Of a DNA stretch of 64,000 bases, positions 11,070 to 23,139 are shown piece after piece. Origin of the DNA: Rutstroemia sp. NJR-2017a BVV2 (taxonomy: Eukaryota; Ascomycota; Leotiomycetes; Helotiales; Rutstroemiaceae). The notes under the pieces are model-generated. The model saw only the letters and a program-made list of their open reading frames with translations. It had not been told where the DNA came from and did not search any database. Both the position numbers and the translations under genes were made by a program. The stretch lies in NCBI GenBank assembly GCA_002946415.1, contig NJPS01000054.1, positions 558,001-622,000 on the forward strand, read 5' to 3'. Numbering within the stretch: position 1 is the first letter of the stretch; each line of letters opens with the position of its first letter.

Positions 11070-14000
11070 GGTTTTTATTCTTCTAGTACTTGGGATATCC
11101 TTTCTGGGTTCGATAGTGATCTTCAATCTCCTGTAAATGTGGAGGGAAAATTTGCGGAGAGCAATGAGATCATCTTCCTATGAACCCGGGGAAAACCCAG
11201 GTTATACGCATCCCCATGCCCCAGATCCCAATGGGCTGTCTAGTGAATGTTCCAGAAATGGGGGATTGGGGAAGTAGGAAATCGTCTGAGATAATCTGGG
11301 GTAAACAGGGTGTAGGAAACACGGCAGCGAGATCCGAAGGAAAAGGATCTCGTGCTTAGGGGTTAATATGGGTAAATGGATAAGCGAGGTCATGAGGAAT
11401 GGAGAGAGTTTTTGTCGTAAGAAAACAGAGTGCACGTTCAATGGGATAGGAGGGAACTCTGAGAGATCGGGATCCAACATAAATGTCTGGTTGGTTGTTC
11501 GATGAACGAGGTTCAAGTGAGATGGTGTTGGTTGTGGCAATATTTGTAGTTGGTGGGAAGCTTCGGACCGGAGTGAGTAGACGGTGGGTGGTAGTCAGTG
11601 ATTCGGGTACATGACATTGTGGGAAATATTTTTTCATAAGGAGAAACCGAGCATAGGCAGAGAGTGATATCTTGAGCACTCGACTTGTTCTTATTCGGAT
11701 ACCATTGTACCGGGGACCGTATGGTTCGGTCCGTTGGATCCGAGATTTTCCGATATCCTCTTCAGGTACTCACTTGAATACTTGCTCATACCTCGATTGA
11801 AAATCAAACTTTTTGATTCTATTCCTGCCAGTCTACGAATCCCATTCTTGCAGTTGGCCTTGAACTTCCTTTCTTCGTTCATTCGATTCGACAGTGCGCG
11901 AAGGATGTTCTACAACTATGCAAAACCTCTACCTCACCTTCGCACGTCGGTGTCAGCCCGCCAACCGATCCAGAAAATATGGCACAGATATAGAATTCAT
12001 GGAAAATTTTCGATCTCAGCTCAACCGTCAGGAGTTCACCGTTAATGGGTCGTTGCAAGTGCACCAAGGTCGGCTCATTCAGTACTGTCTCCGCCATCAA
12101 ATCGCAGATATATTTTGGCTGAGATGGCGTAGTTACCAGTGTAGCTGGTAATATCTGGGGATACAAAATTATTTGACAAACTCCAGGTCAGCACTTGCAT
12201 GGTGCAGAAGTCTCGCCGCGCGCAATGCTCTGGCCACAACCGTTGCCAGTACTCAACTACTAGATGTCGCTAGATAACCTTCTGACTCTAGTATACTTTC
12301 TTTCTCGCAGCATTAGTACAAGCGTTTTGGCACGTTGACTTTGTCTTCTTTTTCCTTTCCTCCTAATGTATGAGATGGGCCGAATATGTGGCTTCACGAA
12401 TGACTCGCAGCCAGCGCATGTGTGGGGTTCCGAACGCAGCGTCACTGCATGTACAAATACGCAGACGTCATTGGTGAATTTCGCATTCGCTCGTGTTCGT
12501 GATAGCAACGAGTTCCAATCGAAGCGCAAGGCACGCGGGACAGTTGGCGACCCCATCGATATCGTATCCATTCATTGAATTTCGCACATTACCGGAGCTG
12601 ACGCAAAAATCCGTCAGTCCTCCTTTCTCTCACCAACGATAACCGCGCGAATGTTGTTCTTCCATTTGTTTTAACTCCGTTGCTTGGTTGGTCATGGTGG
12701 TAAACAACATTTTCTTCTGATGGAGTTGCGGAGGGTCCGGAGCCCCAGATAGATGGCTGTGCCTCAATTATCTGAGACACAACAATCCATCTGTTAGGGG
12801 ATTCTGTCATTTAGGCCTGCCATTACGATTTCTTACTATAATGATTTGCTAGAGGACAAGATGATCTAAAGCGAAGGGATTTGTTGAGCTCCACCGCTGC
12901 ATGATTACGGGTAGCCAGCCACTGATGTCAGCGACGTTTACAGATACTGTCGACATAAGGATTAAAAACGCGGTGAAGTTATGGCACAAGAATGGTTTTC
13001 TGTACGCCAGTGGCTTGGAACGGTACATCTCCATCTGCAGTGCCGCAGGCTCCGCAAATTGTGTATTTCAATCTTAGATGCCAAGGCTTGGTGGAAATGA
13101 TAGTCTCGCATTCGGTATTCGTATTATGTGTTGTATCAGAGGTCCCTTGGCGTTCTTGGTTTGTAGCATCAAGATAACGATGAGAGGTGTATCATTCATT
13201 ATTTGCTCGATGCTGATTGATTTGTATGAATGGCCGGACATCATGCTGCCTTCCCTGGTCAGTTGACCTTGGCGGCTGAGCTGTAACTGCTCTGCCTGAA
13301 TGTAACGGTGATCTGACAGATGGCATGTAGTGGCGAAGCGGGGAGATTGAGAGCTACATGTTCAGCATGAAATTTTGACCATCCATCTAATGCTACCTCC
13401 CGGGAATTCCGGAGTAGAGACGTGACGACGTGCTGATCCTCAGGAAGGATTTTCATGTCAAATAGAGAAACCATCAAGGTATTTCGTACCACCTGGCTGG
13501 AGCCTGGAGGCAGTGTCCAGAGACCCCCCAATTTCACATAACGCTTTCTAACTTTATCGCAACATGAAATCTCCTAAGTCCGATACCAGAGTACCCTTTG
13601 TGTACCCCCACAAAACGGGAGATAGCTAGTCGTCAGCCAATAGATAGGGGACAGCGAAGAGGTTCTCTAGACCAGAATATGTAATTGTATTTCTTGGTGT
13701 TACAAGTTGCGATTGAAGATCAAACATCACGAATCAATAGAACCTATTCTTATGCGTATGAATTTCTTAGCTAGAGGTCACTTGACCTGAAAGCTGTCGA
13801 TCCAAATATAACCTCTTTTTCCTTCATCACAAAGTAGAGGAAACTTTGGTCTGTCCGTCCAAACAAGCTTGGTCCACAGTTTCCCCCAAAATCATCGCCA
13901 CCAAACTAACCAATTTTGAGGCGAAACTACTGCACTCCCGGCGGTAGTTGTTCGTGAAATGTGCTTGGCAAGCACCAAAGTGCACCAGAGATCTTCATAT

Positions 14001-14758
14001 AAGCAATAACAAAACATTAGCGGGCCAAGCCGAGATCTCTGTTATCATACAAGAAGATGCATGCCAAGAAAGAGATCTTACCCTTTCTGCTGCAAAAGTA
14101 ATATCGCGGAGTGCTCAATGCTACCTTTTCATTAAGTTCCCGAATTAGTTTGGCGGTTCGGGTCGTTTGTAAGACTCCGTGCGCTGCTTGGCCGGAACAC
14201 CGCGTGTTACATTCGTTCCTCCACGACACATCCAGCCATTAGTCAGGCAGGGGTCTGAGAAACATTGTGGAGAACATATATTACTTGGACAAGTATAGTC
14301 AAGGAAGGGCTTTGGAAGCCAAGGAATTTGCATATGGAACTTGGCAGGTCAATTCGACGTTAGCTTGGACCTTGTTTTTGCAGTTTACTGTAAGTTACGG
14401 AGTTCTCTGCTGTATCTTTGCCCTTGCTGGGTGGGGGAGGCGTGGGAGAAGAGGGGAGGACATGCGTCAGCAAGCATCCCAAATCCATACAACGGAGTAC
14501 GTGCACACCCCTCGTGGAAGATTCTTTCGCTGATAATCATCCTTGGCGTAAATTTAATAATGTGCATTTCGCGGCTGCGAGGAATCTCTTGGCGGTCCTG
14601 TTGTTACCCTTCTTGGCTGAAGCTGTGTGCCCATTTGCCAATTTTTTGCTCGGTCCTACCTGGACTTGTCAGACAATCCAAGATACCAAGATATCATCTC
14701 CTTACAGTGTGCGGCTTGAGGTCAGAGTCAAGGTGAGGGAGGGGGGAGGGTTTAGAAG
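11070..14758. other. Gene-poor region of 3.7 kb
   Basis: I find no gene that I can support. Frames up to about 130 codons occur (for example 14341-14736 plus, 11879-12166 minus), but they overlap each other and show no family motif or convincing splice partner. No tRNA signature, transposase motif or terminal repeat was recognised. Confidence 0.5.
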
Positions 14759-14765
14759 TATATAA
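14759..14765 (+). promoter_or_regulatory. TATA-like box of the 93-residue gene
   Basis: TATATAA lies 177 bases before the ATG at 14942 and is followed by a CT-rich leader (CTCTCTCTCTTTC) and then CAATCAGCAAACACTC. This arrangement is typical of strongly expressed or stress-responsive fungal promoters; that role is inferred. Confidence 0.45.
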
Positions 14766-14941
14766 TCTGTGGTCTCTCTCTCTTTCTACTCCTCATTCAG
14801 CATCTTCATCTCCATCTCAATCAGCAAACACTCGAAAAGGCAGCAATACAATCAACCAAACGAATTTCCACTTCCTATTCACCAAACAAGTACTCAATCC
14901 TCAACCACAACTTTCCAACCATCAACAAACCAAGAATCACC

Positions 14942-15278
14942 ATGTCTTCTTACACTCAACAAACCCGTGCTGGTAAGCCCCCACTCATACCTCTCACTCC
15001 ATGAACTCCACTAACAAACTTATCCAGACCGCGCCAACTCCACCAGCTCAACCGCATCATCTTCCTCTTCCTCCAGCTCCAACCCCTGGCTTGTATTGAA
15101 CGGCAGCTCCGCCGACACCAGCCCTAACGCCGCCTCCGCCGTCGCACCCAACCCATTCCTCCAACTCGCTCCCGTCACCATGACCTCCTCCGTCAACCAA
15201 AACCTCCCCAAATTCCGACCAACCGAGATCGCCGACGACAGACAGCGCCTATTCCTCTTGAGAGCACGTGACAACTAG
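14942..15278 (+). CDS. Small Ser/Asn-rich protein, unknown function
   Basis: Two exons, 14942-14972 and 15028-15278, join through a 55-nt intron (GTAAGC donor, TATCCAG acceptor) to give 93 residues. The protein begins MSSYTQQTRA, has a serine run, then NPWLVLNGSS and NPFLQLAPVTMTSS. It ends in a conserved-looking basic tail (PKFRPTEIADDRQRLFLLRA) followed by RDN. There is no signal peptide or membrane segment. The codons are strongly C-ending, as in highly expressed genes nearby, and the leader is TATA-driven and CT-rich, so I judge the gene real. I do not recognise the family. It stands alone in a gene-poor stretch. Confidence 0.65.
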
Positions 15279-17681
15279 ATTCCTACAGTTGTATTTGTTA
15301 GGGGTTCTTTACGGGATGTTTCTTGGGATATGAAGGGGATCTGTGTGGCATTTTGCTGGGGCATGAATATGATCGACAACTATGGGATTTGATCGGGCGA
15401 ATATTGGGTTTGGTTTGCAATTGGGTTGGCATGGCTTGCTTGGGTTTTTGAAAGATGAGAATAGTCATCCTTTCGCGTAGTTTTGATACCTAGATATGAA
15501 CATGTAGACGTTTTCACACCTTACTGATGTCCTCAAATTGCTTGATAACAGTTTCTTGCTAATAACATTACATGCTGCTAGGGAAACTTGTCTTTAGATG
15601 TTGTCGCAAATCTCCTGAATGGTTATACAGATAGCACTCAACCACATCATCATGGTGAGATACCATATCTGAGTGCTGCAGGAATTTCGGTATACAGATC
15701 TGGAAGTCTTCTCGAATACAACACGCGTCAAATCATAGCACAAGGTGTTCACCAACCAGAACATTGCAACACCTCCTTCCCCACACGTCATCTTGTTCTT
15801 AACTGAACTTACGCAATAGTCTTGCATCATAAACCCCTTATAAAAATCCTAAATCCCAACTGCAGATGATTGCTGCAATTACATCGGTCGAATTGCTAAT
15901 TTTGATTGCTTTAACCAGAAGTGAGAAATCACACATCGGCCATGGGGAGTGTGAAATGGGAACTATCAGAACCCTTGCTGTAAGCATGGAAACAGTAAAT
16001 TTGGGTGAAGTCATCAGGGCTATCGACAGGCTGGACAAGGTACGTCGGCCGAAACTTTTGGTGAACTACTCTCAGCGCAGAGAATAGACCAACGTGTTTC
16101 GGATACTTTAGAACATTTGGGGATATTACAGCGTTGTGACGTGAGATCTCTGTTGGAACGACGATGAACAGTATTTTCAGGGTTCGAAATGTGCTGGTTA
16201 CGCCGCTTGATCGGCTGGTAGTAAATTCTCCAACGGAGCTGACGTCGTCGCAATGAGCTTGTCCCTCTAATTCATTACACCATATGTGAGTGAGGTCACT
16301 GGTGAGTCTACGTGAGCTTGTAATTTCGTAAGTTCTGGGGACCGGTAGAATGGCTAGCTAATGCTCACGACACCTACCGCAAGTGTTGCTGCTTGCTCGA
16401 AGCTGATGTATTCCAGAACTTTAGAACATAAGACGTCTTTTTGACGCAAAAATCCGCGAAAGAGACGTGATTAGACAAAGTATGTTATGATCCTCAAACC
16501 CCGTCCTCAACCTGGATGTCACTCTAGCAAGATTTGCCGACTGTTTCAACAGCGTAGTCTTAACCTGACAAAGAATGTCAGTTGTGGGTGAATGAGCCGG
16601 TTAGCATGGATTTAGCTTGCAACCTGCTCGTCCTATGCATCAACATGCTCCCAACTGAATCCAACAATCCATTACATATTTCCCAATCTGCTGAAATATA
16701 ATAAAGTCAGTGCTTGGATCCAAACCCATCACGGCAACTGTAATATTCAGATAATCGTCGGTCTTCGCTTATGCCTTCCACGGAAGGCGTTGACTTCCAA
16801 TTAGTCTCGTTGGAGGAAAGGCTCATCGATCTCTAGAACTTACACACTGTCATGTTACCGGGTGGCTACGACCTACATTGTGAAATAGGAGAAGGGATAA
16901 ACGGTGGATATATGAAAACAAGAAGATGAGCAGCTATCAATCGGAAGTCGCTAGGAAGATGCAAGAGAGGATGCTTGAAAAACATAGTGCAACAACTAAC
17001 TACCATATCGCCTAGATACCCTATGTGATTGCATGGTCTCACCTGCAGTGAATTCGCACGATATATCAGAATAAGAACGGATTAACGACGTCTATACGTA
17101 GTGTATACATATAGATCAAGCCAGACGACTGTGTGCCGCCTTCTCAGAATCAAGCTTTTCTGCTACCAGCTTGGAGTCATGATCACAGGAAATGAGCCTT
17201 AAATGTTTCCCCCAAGGAATCAATTTCCAACTACTTTATATAGACTCAAATCCATTGAAACTTGAATGTAATCATATCTTCCCAGACTTTGACAGGATAT
17301 GTGGTTGCGAACCTCAGAAAGCACTTGCTTCGATGCATAGGAGCCTAACGGCTGCGCTGGGAGAAGTTGCTATAGCACAACTAGTGGCCGGGATGAAACT
17401 ATTATAGACATATAGCTCGGCAACAGGATCGCAATAGCGGAGCGTGTTTATACCATTGTGTGTACTTTTTCATGCAGAATAATCTCATCGCCTGGACGCG
17501 ATTCCTTCCAGAGCTCCTGAGTATGCCGAGGCTTGGCCTTACGTAAGCGCGCCGTCATTCACTCCCTCATTGTCCGTTTGCCCATTGGATCTGTTGTCCA
17601 TCGAATGTTGGTTTCGAAAGGCATCATGCAAAGTACTACGACGACGGGATCATGTTAATGATTTCGCGCCAAATATAAAAA
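15279..17681. other. Gene-poor region of 2.4 kb
   Basis: I see no supportable gene. Short frames (15588-15806, 15866-16087 plus; 16020-16253 minus) carry no motif. The right end, about 17450-17681, should contain the RTC5 promoter. No repeat or RNA gene recognised. Confidence 0.5.
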
Positions 17682-19600
17682 ATGGGACAGGGTCAATCAG
17701 GTAATAGTGCAAGGCATGTAACAACGGAGCAGCTGAGCCATGAGCTGGTAAGTTTGCGATCGACGCTACCCCTCCTCCAACTTCCAGCTTCTAGCTTCCA
17801 ACACTAACTCCCTGTTTGCAGGCTCGAAAGTTTGCGAAGCGATGCTTTACCTCTCTTGAGCTCTATTCATTCCAAGACGTCTTTCGAAGTTTGGCAGATC
17901 ACCAGGATGGAGTCGCATATCTTAAAGAGGATACTATTGCTCGATTTCTGGAAATACCGGATATCCTCGGCGTGTCGTCAGTTATCTTTCAAATGGTATC
18001 CTATCTAGGAGCTTTTCCTTTCGGTCAGGATGCGCCGGTTGTTTTGGGATTCGAGCAAATGATAATGGTGGTTGTGATTATGACGGAAAGATACCAAAGA
18101 GTACTGAAGAAAGGGAGCAGAGATAGGACGAAGCTATTGTTTCGAAGCCTGGCTGTTTACGATAGAAGAGAATCACGAGCTGGCCTCGACAAAGATTCGA
18201 AAGGCGAGAGGACAACGGAGGAGCAAGGGGCGGGGGCAAGTGCAGGCGATACCGTGAGGAGCCATGTCCAAGGATTTGCCGTCGATCAGGCTGCAAACGA
18301 TGATGAAGAGGAAGATGACGATGACCTTGCTTTAGCCGCGCTGGAGTCGCTAGATGCAATTGACGTATTTCGACATGGCGATGCACCTATAGCGCAAGCT
18401 ACCATTCCATCAGACAACCTCAAAAAATTGATCATGCTTCTTCTGTTGGTAGCCCCTTTGGGTATTCAGGAAAGCTTGGCCCACCATACCGAAAGACTAG
18501 CCAGCGAGCAGCTCGAGAGTCTTCGGAAAACGGCGGACAATATACTTGCAGCTTTTGTGAACGTGGAGAAATTCCCAGGCGTCAAAATACATCAATTCAA
18601 CACTGTGATACCCGTCTCGCTACCTTTCATATTCAACGGTTTCAACCCCTTGTTCGAGCATTTCTTATTCTCCAAGAACATTGACTTCACCAAACGAAAA
18701 GATCCATCCGAAGCAGTACCCCCGCCTCCGCTGAATCCAGAAACGGAGCAACCACTTCTGCCACAAATAGGTGAAATTCTGGATCTTAACGTTCTGTCGC
18801 AACTTTCTTTCTTCTTACCTGGAGAGAGATTATTTAGAAGATTACGATTGCTCTATTCCGGTGGTGATGCAGGATTTTCTATGGGCAGTTTCGAGACGAG
18901 AGTCTTCAACTGGAGAGCTCCAACCATACTACTGGTAGCCGGAAATAGGATAGAAGACTCACCTACCAGTGGTCCAGAGAGGGTTTTTGCGGATACATTG
19001 CCACCAAAACGATTTCCTGACAGCAGCAAATCCACAAGGGTTGTTTTTGGAGTCTATCTCTCCCAGCCGTGGCGTCAGACTCATAAAGAGTGCTTTGGTG
19101 AGACAGACACGCTACTTTTTCAACTCGAGCCTGTCCACGAAGTTTTCCATGCATCTGTCCTTAACAAGGACTACGTAGCATTCTCCAAACCGCCCTCTGC
19201 ACATCCGTGCCTATCCTTTGGATGTCCGCATCCCAAAGTCAAGCAGACAGCCGGTTTATCTACCCATGTTAATCTTGGAGCTGTCTCACTTTACCTGGAC
19301 TCGTCTTTTGAGTTTGGGGTCTTCACACATAACTATACTTCAGGAGGAGGAGCGTTCCACAATAGCGAGACTCGACGGAACGATTTCCAGGACCGCTTCG
19401 AAATCGAGAGCCTAGAAGTCTGGGGTTGTGGAGGTGATGAGGAGGCAGAGCAGCAAAGGGCAAGATGGGCATGGGAAGAGAGAGAAGCTGAAGCTAGAAG
19501 GAAGGTCAATCTTGGAACGGGTGATATCGAAGCTGATAGGGCGTTATTGGAAATGGCTGGACTAATCGGAGGGAATAGGAGTGGGGGTTCTATGAACTGA
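17682..19600 (+). CDS. RTC5: RTC5-like TLD-domain protein
   Basis: Exon 1 (17682-17747) encodes MGQGQSGNSARHVTTEQLSH plus two residues. It joins across a 74-nt intron to 17822-19600, giving 614 residues. The N-terminal part has an EF-hand/helical block (ELYSFQDVFRSLADHQDG, LKEDTIARFLEIPD). The C-terminal half is a TLD domain, roughly residues 350-565 (LLYSGGDAGFSMGSFETRVF; SLYLDSSFEFGVFTHN; FEIESLEVWGCG). Yeast Rtc5 is a vacuole-associated TLD protein linked to V-ATPase regulation. Gly2 followed by Ser6 fits N-myristoylation, also known for yeast Rtc5. The middle has an acidic low-complexity stretch (DDEEEDDDDLALAALE). A search starting from long frames would miss the small first exon. Convergent with RCF1. 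Confidence 0.9.
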
Positions 19601-19984
19601 TGAATTTGATCTGGAGTCTCGGGTTAATAGACTCGGTATAGTTAATTATGTCTAAGCATAGACCGTAGCAAAAAAGCGCGGTAAGTTTTGAAGCATTTGA
19701 ATGTGGTAGAACAGAAGGGCATAGTCAAAATATCTCGAGGCTTAATAAACGACAGAAGACGATCTCATAGGCTGTTAGGTTAGACTCCGCTATGTAGAAT
19801 ACAAGTTCTGGTGACTCATACACCCGCTTCGATTTCCGCCCCAAAAAGAATGGAGTTTGTACATTCCCGTCCCTGCACTGATATACAGATTGTTTCCATA
19901 TGCCCATAATGACACCAAACTCCAAAATCCTCATGCAAGCCGAATCCTACATATATACTTTTCTTTTCCATCCGTTCCACCATC
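19601..19984. other. Convergent spacer RTC5/RCF1
   Basis: This 384-bp stretch must hold the 3' untranslated regions of both genes. I see no gene in it. Confidence 0.5.
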
Positions 19985-20666
19985 TCATTTCTTACCCGTA
20001 ACCATATCCTGAACCATCTCAAAAACACCTTTATCTTTCTTCTTTTCCTCCACAGGCTCCACCACTGAACTCGCCGCTTCCTTAATGCTGGCAGTAACAT
20101 TCCCCTCCTTTGCCCGCGATGCCTCTTTCGCTTCCCAGGCCTTCCTTCTCTTCTCCCTTTCCCTTTTCAATTCCTTCTCCTCCTCATCTCTAGCTTCCAA
20201 TTCCTTAATCCAAGCTTCGTTCTTCTCCTTCGCTTTCTTTTCCGCCAGCACCCCCTCGAATTCCTTCCTCTTCTTCCGGTCCGTTTCCCAATACATGGAT
20301 CCTGCAACCATAGCGACGATCGTGAAGCCCTGGGCGTAGATACGTGCGCGGAACATGCGATTGGTACGGTTGTGGTCGCCGGCGCGGATGGAGCGGGTTG
20401 CGCCAAGGAGGGCCATACAAGTTAGGGCACATCCTGAGAACAACAGCTGTTAGTGGAGATGTGGAATGCGATAAGTTAAAGTCAAGATTGAAGTACCCAG
20501 CGGAATAAGAGGTTCTTCCTTAATACGACGTGAGAATTTCTGCCATCGATTTTCCTCGTAGAAATCACTGTCTGACCATTAGCTCTGCATCAATGAGAGC
20601 CTTCGTAAAGGCTGGTCCGTACCTATCGCCATCGAAAGACGAAGGCATTGGCGTATTCGACGACAT
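19985..20666 (-). CDS. RCF1: Respiratory supercomplex factor 1 (HIG1 domain)
   Basis: Three exons (20623-20666, 20497-20567, 19985-20433) encode 187 residues. The protein starts [20 protein letters not shown], with the first splice inside an Arg/Ser junction. The HIG1 domain follows: [20 protein letters not shown], then two membrane helices ([12 protein letters not shown] and [14 protein letters not shown]) separated by [14 protein letters not shown]. This is the inner mitochondrial membrane factor that associates with complexes III and IV. The rest is a Lys/Glu-rich coiled-coil (about residues 95-165) and a tail ending MVTGKK, as is usual for fungal Rcf1. The gene shares a 276-bp divergent promoter with ILV1. 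Confidence 0.93.
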
Positions 20667-20942
20667 CTCGACTGCCAAATTTGTTGTAATTGCTATGCTG
20701 GATTGGTAGTGCGTTGCTATCTCAAGTCGCAAGCTTCGTTACGTGCTTTGTGCTTGTGGAGGGGAAATATAAAAGTGGACGGCGTCATTGAAAGGGACCC
20801 CCAGATGATCCCTGCAAAAATTTATTGATTGACTCAAGCTCCGATATCGAAAGCAAATAACAAAACACTCCCAAAAGTTTCCTCCCAACAACATTTTCTA
20901 AACTTCACAACGCAGGATATTCTATATTGAAAAGTATTTATC
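20667..20942. promoter_or_regulatory. Bidirectional promoter RCF1/ILV1
   Basis: Two divergent start codons are 276 bp apart. The half near ILV1 contains the TGACTCA box at 20830-20836. The rest shows no recognised element. Confidence 0.6.
20830..20836 (+). promoter_or_regulatory. TGACTCA Gcn4/Cpc1-type site
   Basis: A perfect TGACTCA lies 107 bases before the ILV1 ATG. This is the binding sequence of the bZIP activator of general amino-acid control (Gcn4 in yeast, Cpc1/CpcA in filamentous fungi). ILV1 is an established target of that control in yeast, so the site is probably functional, but that is inference. Confidence 0.6.
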
Positions 20943-22702
20943 ATGGAGAATGGAGTTGTTACGAATGGAGAAACTCCAACATATCATTCTCGAACTCCCA
21001 GTCTTACTCAATTATCTTTGACAGAATATACAGCGAACCCCTCCCCGCCATGCGAGTCACCGAAGTCGAAAGTCAGGAGCGTTGTACCAGCAGAGTTTAT
21101 TCTACCCAACGGCTATCCTGATGTACGTTACTGCTTCGAATCTAAACTTCCAATTCATAGTTAATCAATTGAATACAGTATCTACGACTTATCCTCACTT
21201 CACGAGTCTACGAAGTCGTTGAAGAAACTCCCCTCACACCCGCAACAAACCTCAGCAATCGGTTAGAATGCAACGTTCTACTGAAACGAGAAGATCTACA
21301 GCCGGTCTTCAGTTTTAAGCTGAGAGGCGCATATAATAAGATGGCACATTTGGACCCAAAGGTTAGCTGGAAAGGAGTCGTTGCGTGTTCGGCGGGGAAT
21401 CATGCGCAAGGCGTGGCATACTCGGCGCGGAAGCTCAAGATGCCTGCTACGATTGTTATGCCTGAAGGTACGCCGAGCATTAAACATCTCAACGTCTCAC
21501 GATTAGGAGGAACAGTAGTACTGCATGGTGCGGATTTCGATGCCGCGAAGGAAGAGTGCGGGAGGTTGGAGAAACTACATGGCTTGACTAATATCGCACC
21601 GTTCGATGATCCATATGTTATCGCGGGGCAAGGAACTATTGGAATGGAACTTCTCAGACAAACAAATATCCAGAAGTTGGAGGCTATCTTTTGTTGTGTA
21701 GGAGGAGGTGGTTTAATTGCTGGAATCGGTGTCTACGTGAAGCGCATAGCTCCACATGTGAAGATCATTGGTGTGGAGACTTATGATGCCAATGCTATGG
21801 TTCAATCATTAGCAGCAGGGAAGAGAGTTGTCTTGAAAGAGGTTGGACTTTTCGCAGACGGTGCGGCAGTCAAAACTGTTGGGGAAGAAACTTTCAGAAT
21901 ATGCCAAGAGGTCATCGATGATGTTATACAAGTAACTACCGATGAGACCTGCGCTGCCATCAAAGACGTCTTCGAGGATACAAGATCTATCGTCGAACCA
22001 GCTGGAGCACTCGCCTTAGCAGGTCTCAAAAAATACGTTGCAGCCAACCCCTCTGCTGACACCTCTCGCAATCTCGTAGCTATCGCATCAGGAGCAAACA
22101 TGAACTTCGATCGACTTCGATTCGTCGCTGAACGCGCAGCACTAGGAGAGCGTAAAGAAGCTCTTCTAAGTGTCAGTATCCCAGAACGACCCGGCGCTTT
22201 CTCCGAACTCATCAAAGCGGTCATGCCACACGCAGTAACGGAATTCTCCTACCGATACGCCACCGACGCCGTTGCCAACGTCTTGGTTGGAATCTCCCTT
22301 ACATCCCCCGCCTCTCAGAGAGACGAAGAGCTCAATTCCCTCCTCTATCGTATCTCATCCAGTGGTATGAAGCCCACCGACCTCTCCGGTGACGAACTCG
22401 CCAAATCACACATTCGTTACCTAGTAGGTGGACGATCTGGCGTACCAAATGAACGCCTGTACATGTTCAATTTTCCCGAGCGACCAGGTGCGTTGGAGAA
22501 ATTCCTTGCAACTCTGAGGCCGAGATACAATATCAGTCTCTTCCAATACCGCAATGCTGGAAGTGATATTGGGAAGGTGTTGACGGGGATTGTGTGTCCG
22601 GATGATGAGGTTAAGGATTTGGAAAGGTTTTTGCAGGAGATTGGATACCCTTGGACGGACTGTACGGATTCGGAGGTTTTCAAAACGTTTTTGAGATCGT
22701 AG
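20943..22702 (+). CDS. ILV1: Threonine deaminase (biosynthetic threonine dehydratase)
   Basis: Exons 20943-21122 and 21179-22702 join across a 56-nt intron to give 567 residues. The PLP enzyme converts threonine to 2-oxobutanoate, the first step of isoleucine synthesis. The catalytic domain shows the PLP lysine near residue 107 ([13 protein letters not shown]), the phosphate loop [13 protein letters not shown], and the glycine-rich [11 protein letters not shown]. Two ACT-like regulatory units follow, each with a PERPGA core ([17 protein letters not shown] and [17 protein letters not shown]), as expected for the isoleucine-inhibited form. The first about 55 residues are Ser/Pro/Thr-rich with acidic residues ([15 protein letters not shown]) and do not resemble a classical mitochondrial presequence, although the yeast enzyme is mitochondrial. 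Regulation by amino-acid control is suggested by the upstream TGACTCA. Confidence 0.95.
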
Positions 22703-23139
22703 AATACTTTTTCAGATGGTTATGAGTATGGAAATATGAGGGAAATAGATATGCTTGCTATTTGATGAATGAATGGATCATATGGGTAAATATGGAATGG
22801 ATGGGGGCTTCAAGCTGGGCGTTTTTGATCATGCGATTCTTTGGGCAAAAGTGGCTACTTCGTGTCTTGAGATGAGATGAAATTGGATTGTATGATATGA
22901 TATCCCCGACGTGATTTATTCTCTTGTAAATTCATTTATGTACTTAGCTTGAATTGAGCAGTGCTTGAGCATGATTGGCTACGTTGTGGTTCACTGTATG
23001 TTTGCGCCCTAATATTCAGGCAAAACATCGAATTTCCAAAACTGGAATTCACAACTCGACTTCTTACTATCATCCCACCACGACCAAACCACCTCCACTC
23101 ACCCGCAACCAAGCAATCACTCCCGCGGAATAACTCACA
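22703..23139. other. Spacer ILV1 3' region / bL36m promoter
   Basis: AT-rich 437-bp spacer between tandem genes. It should carry the ILV1 3' end and the bL36m promoter. No gene seen. Confidence 0.5.
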
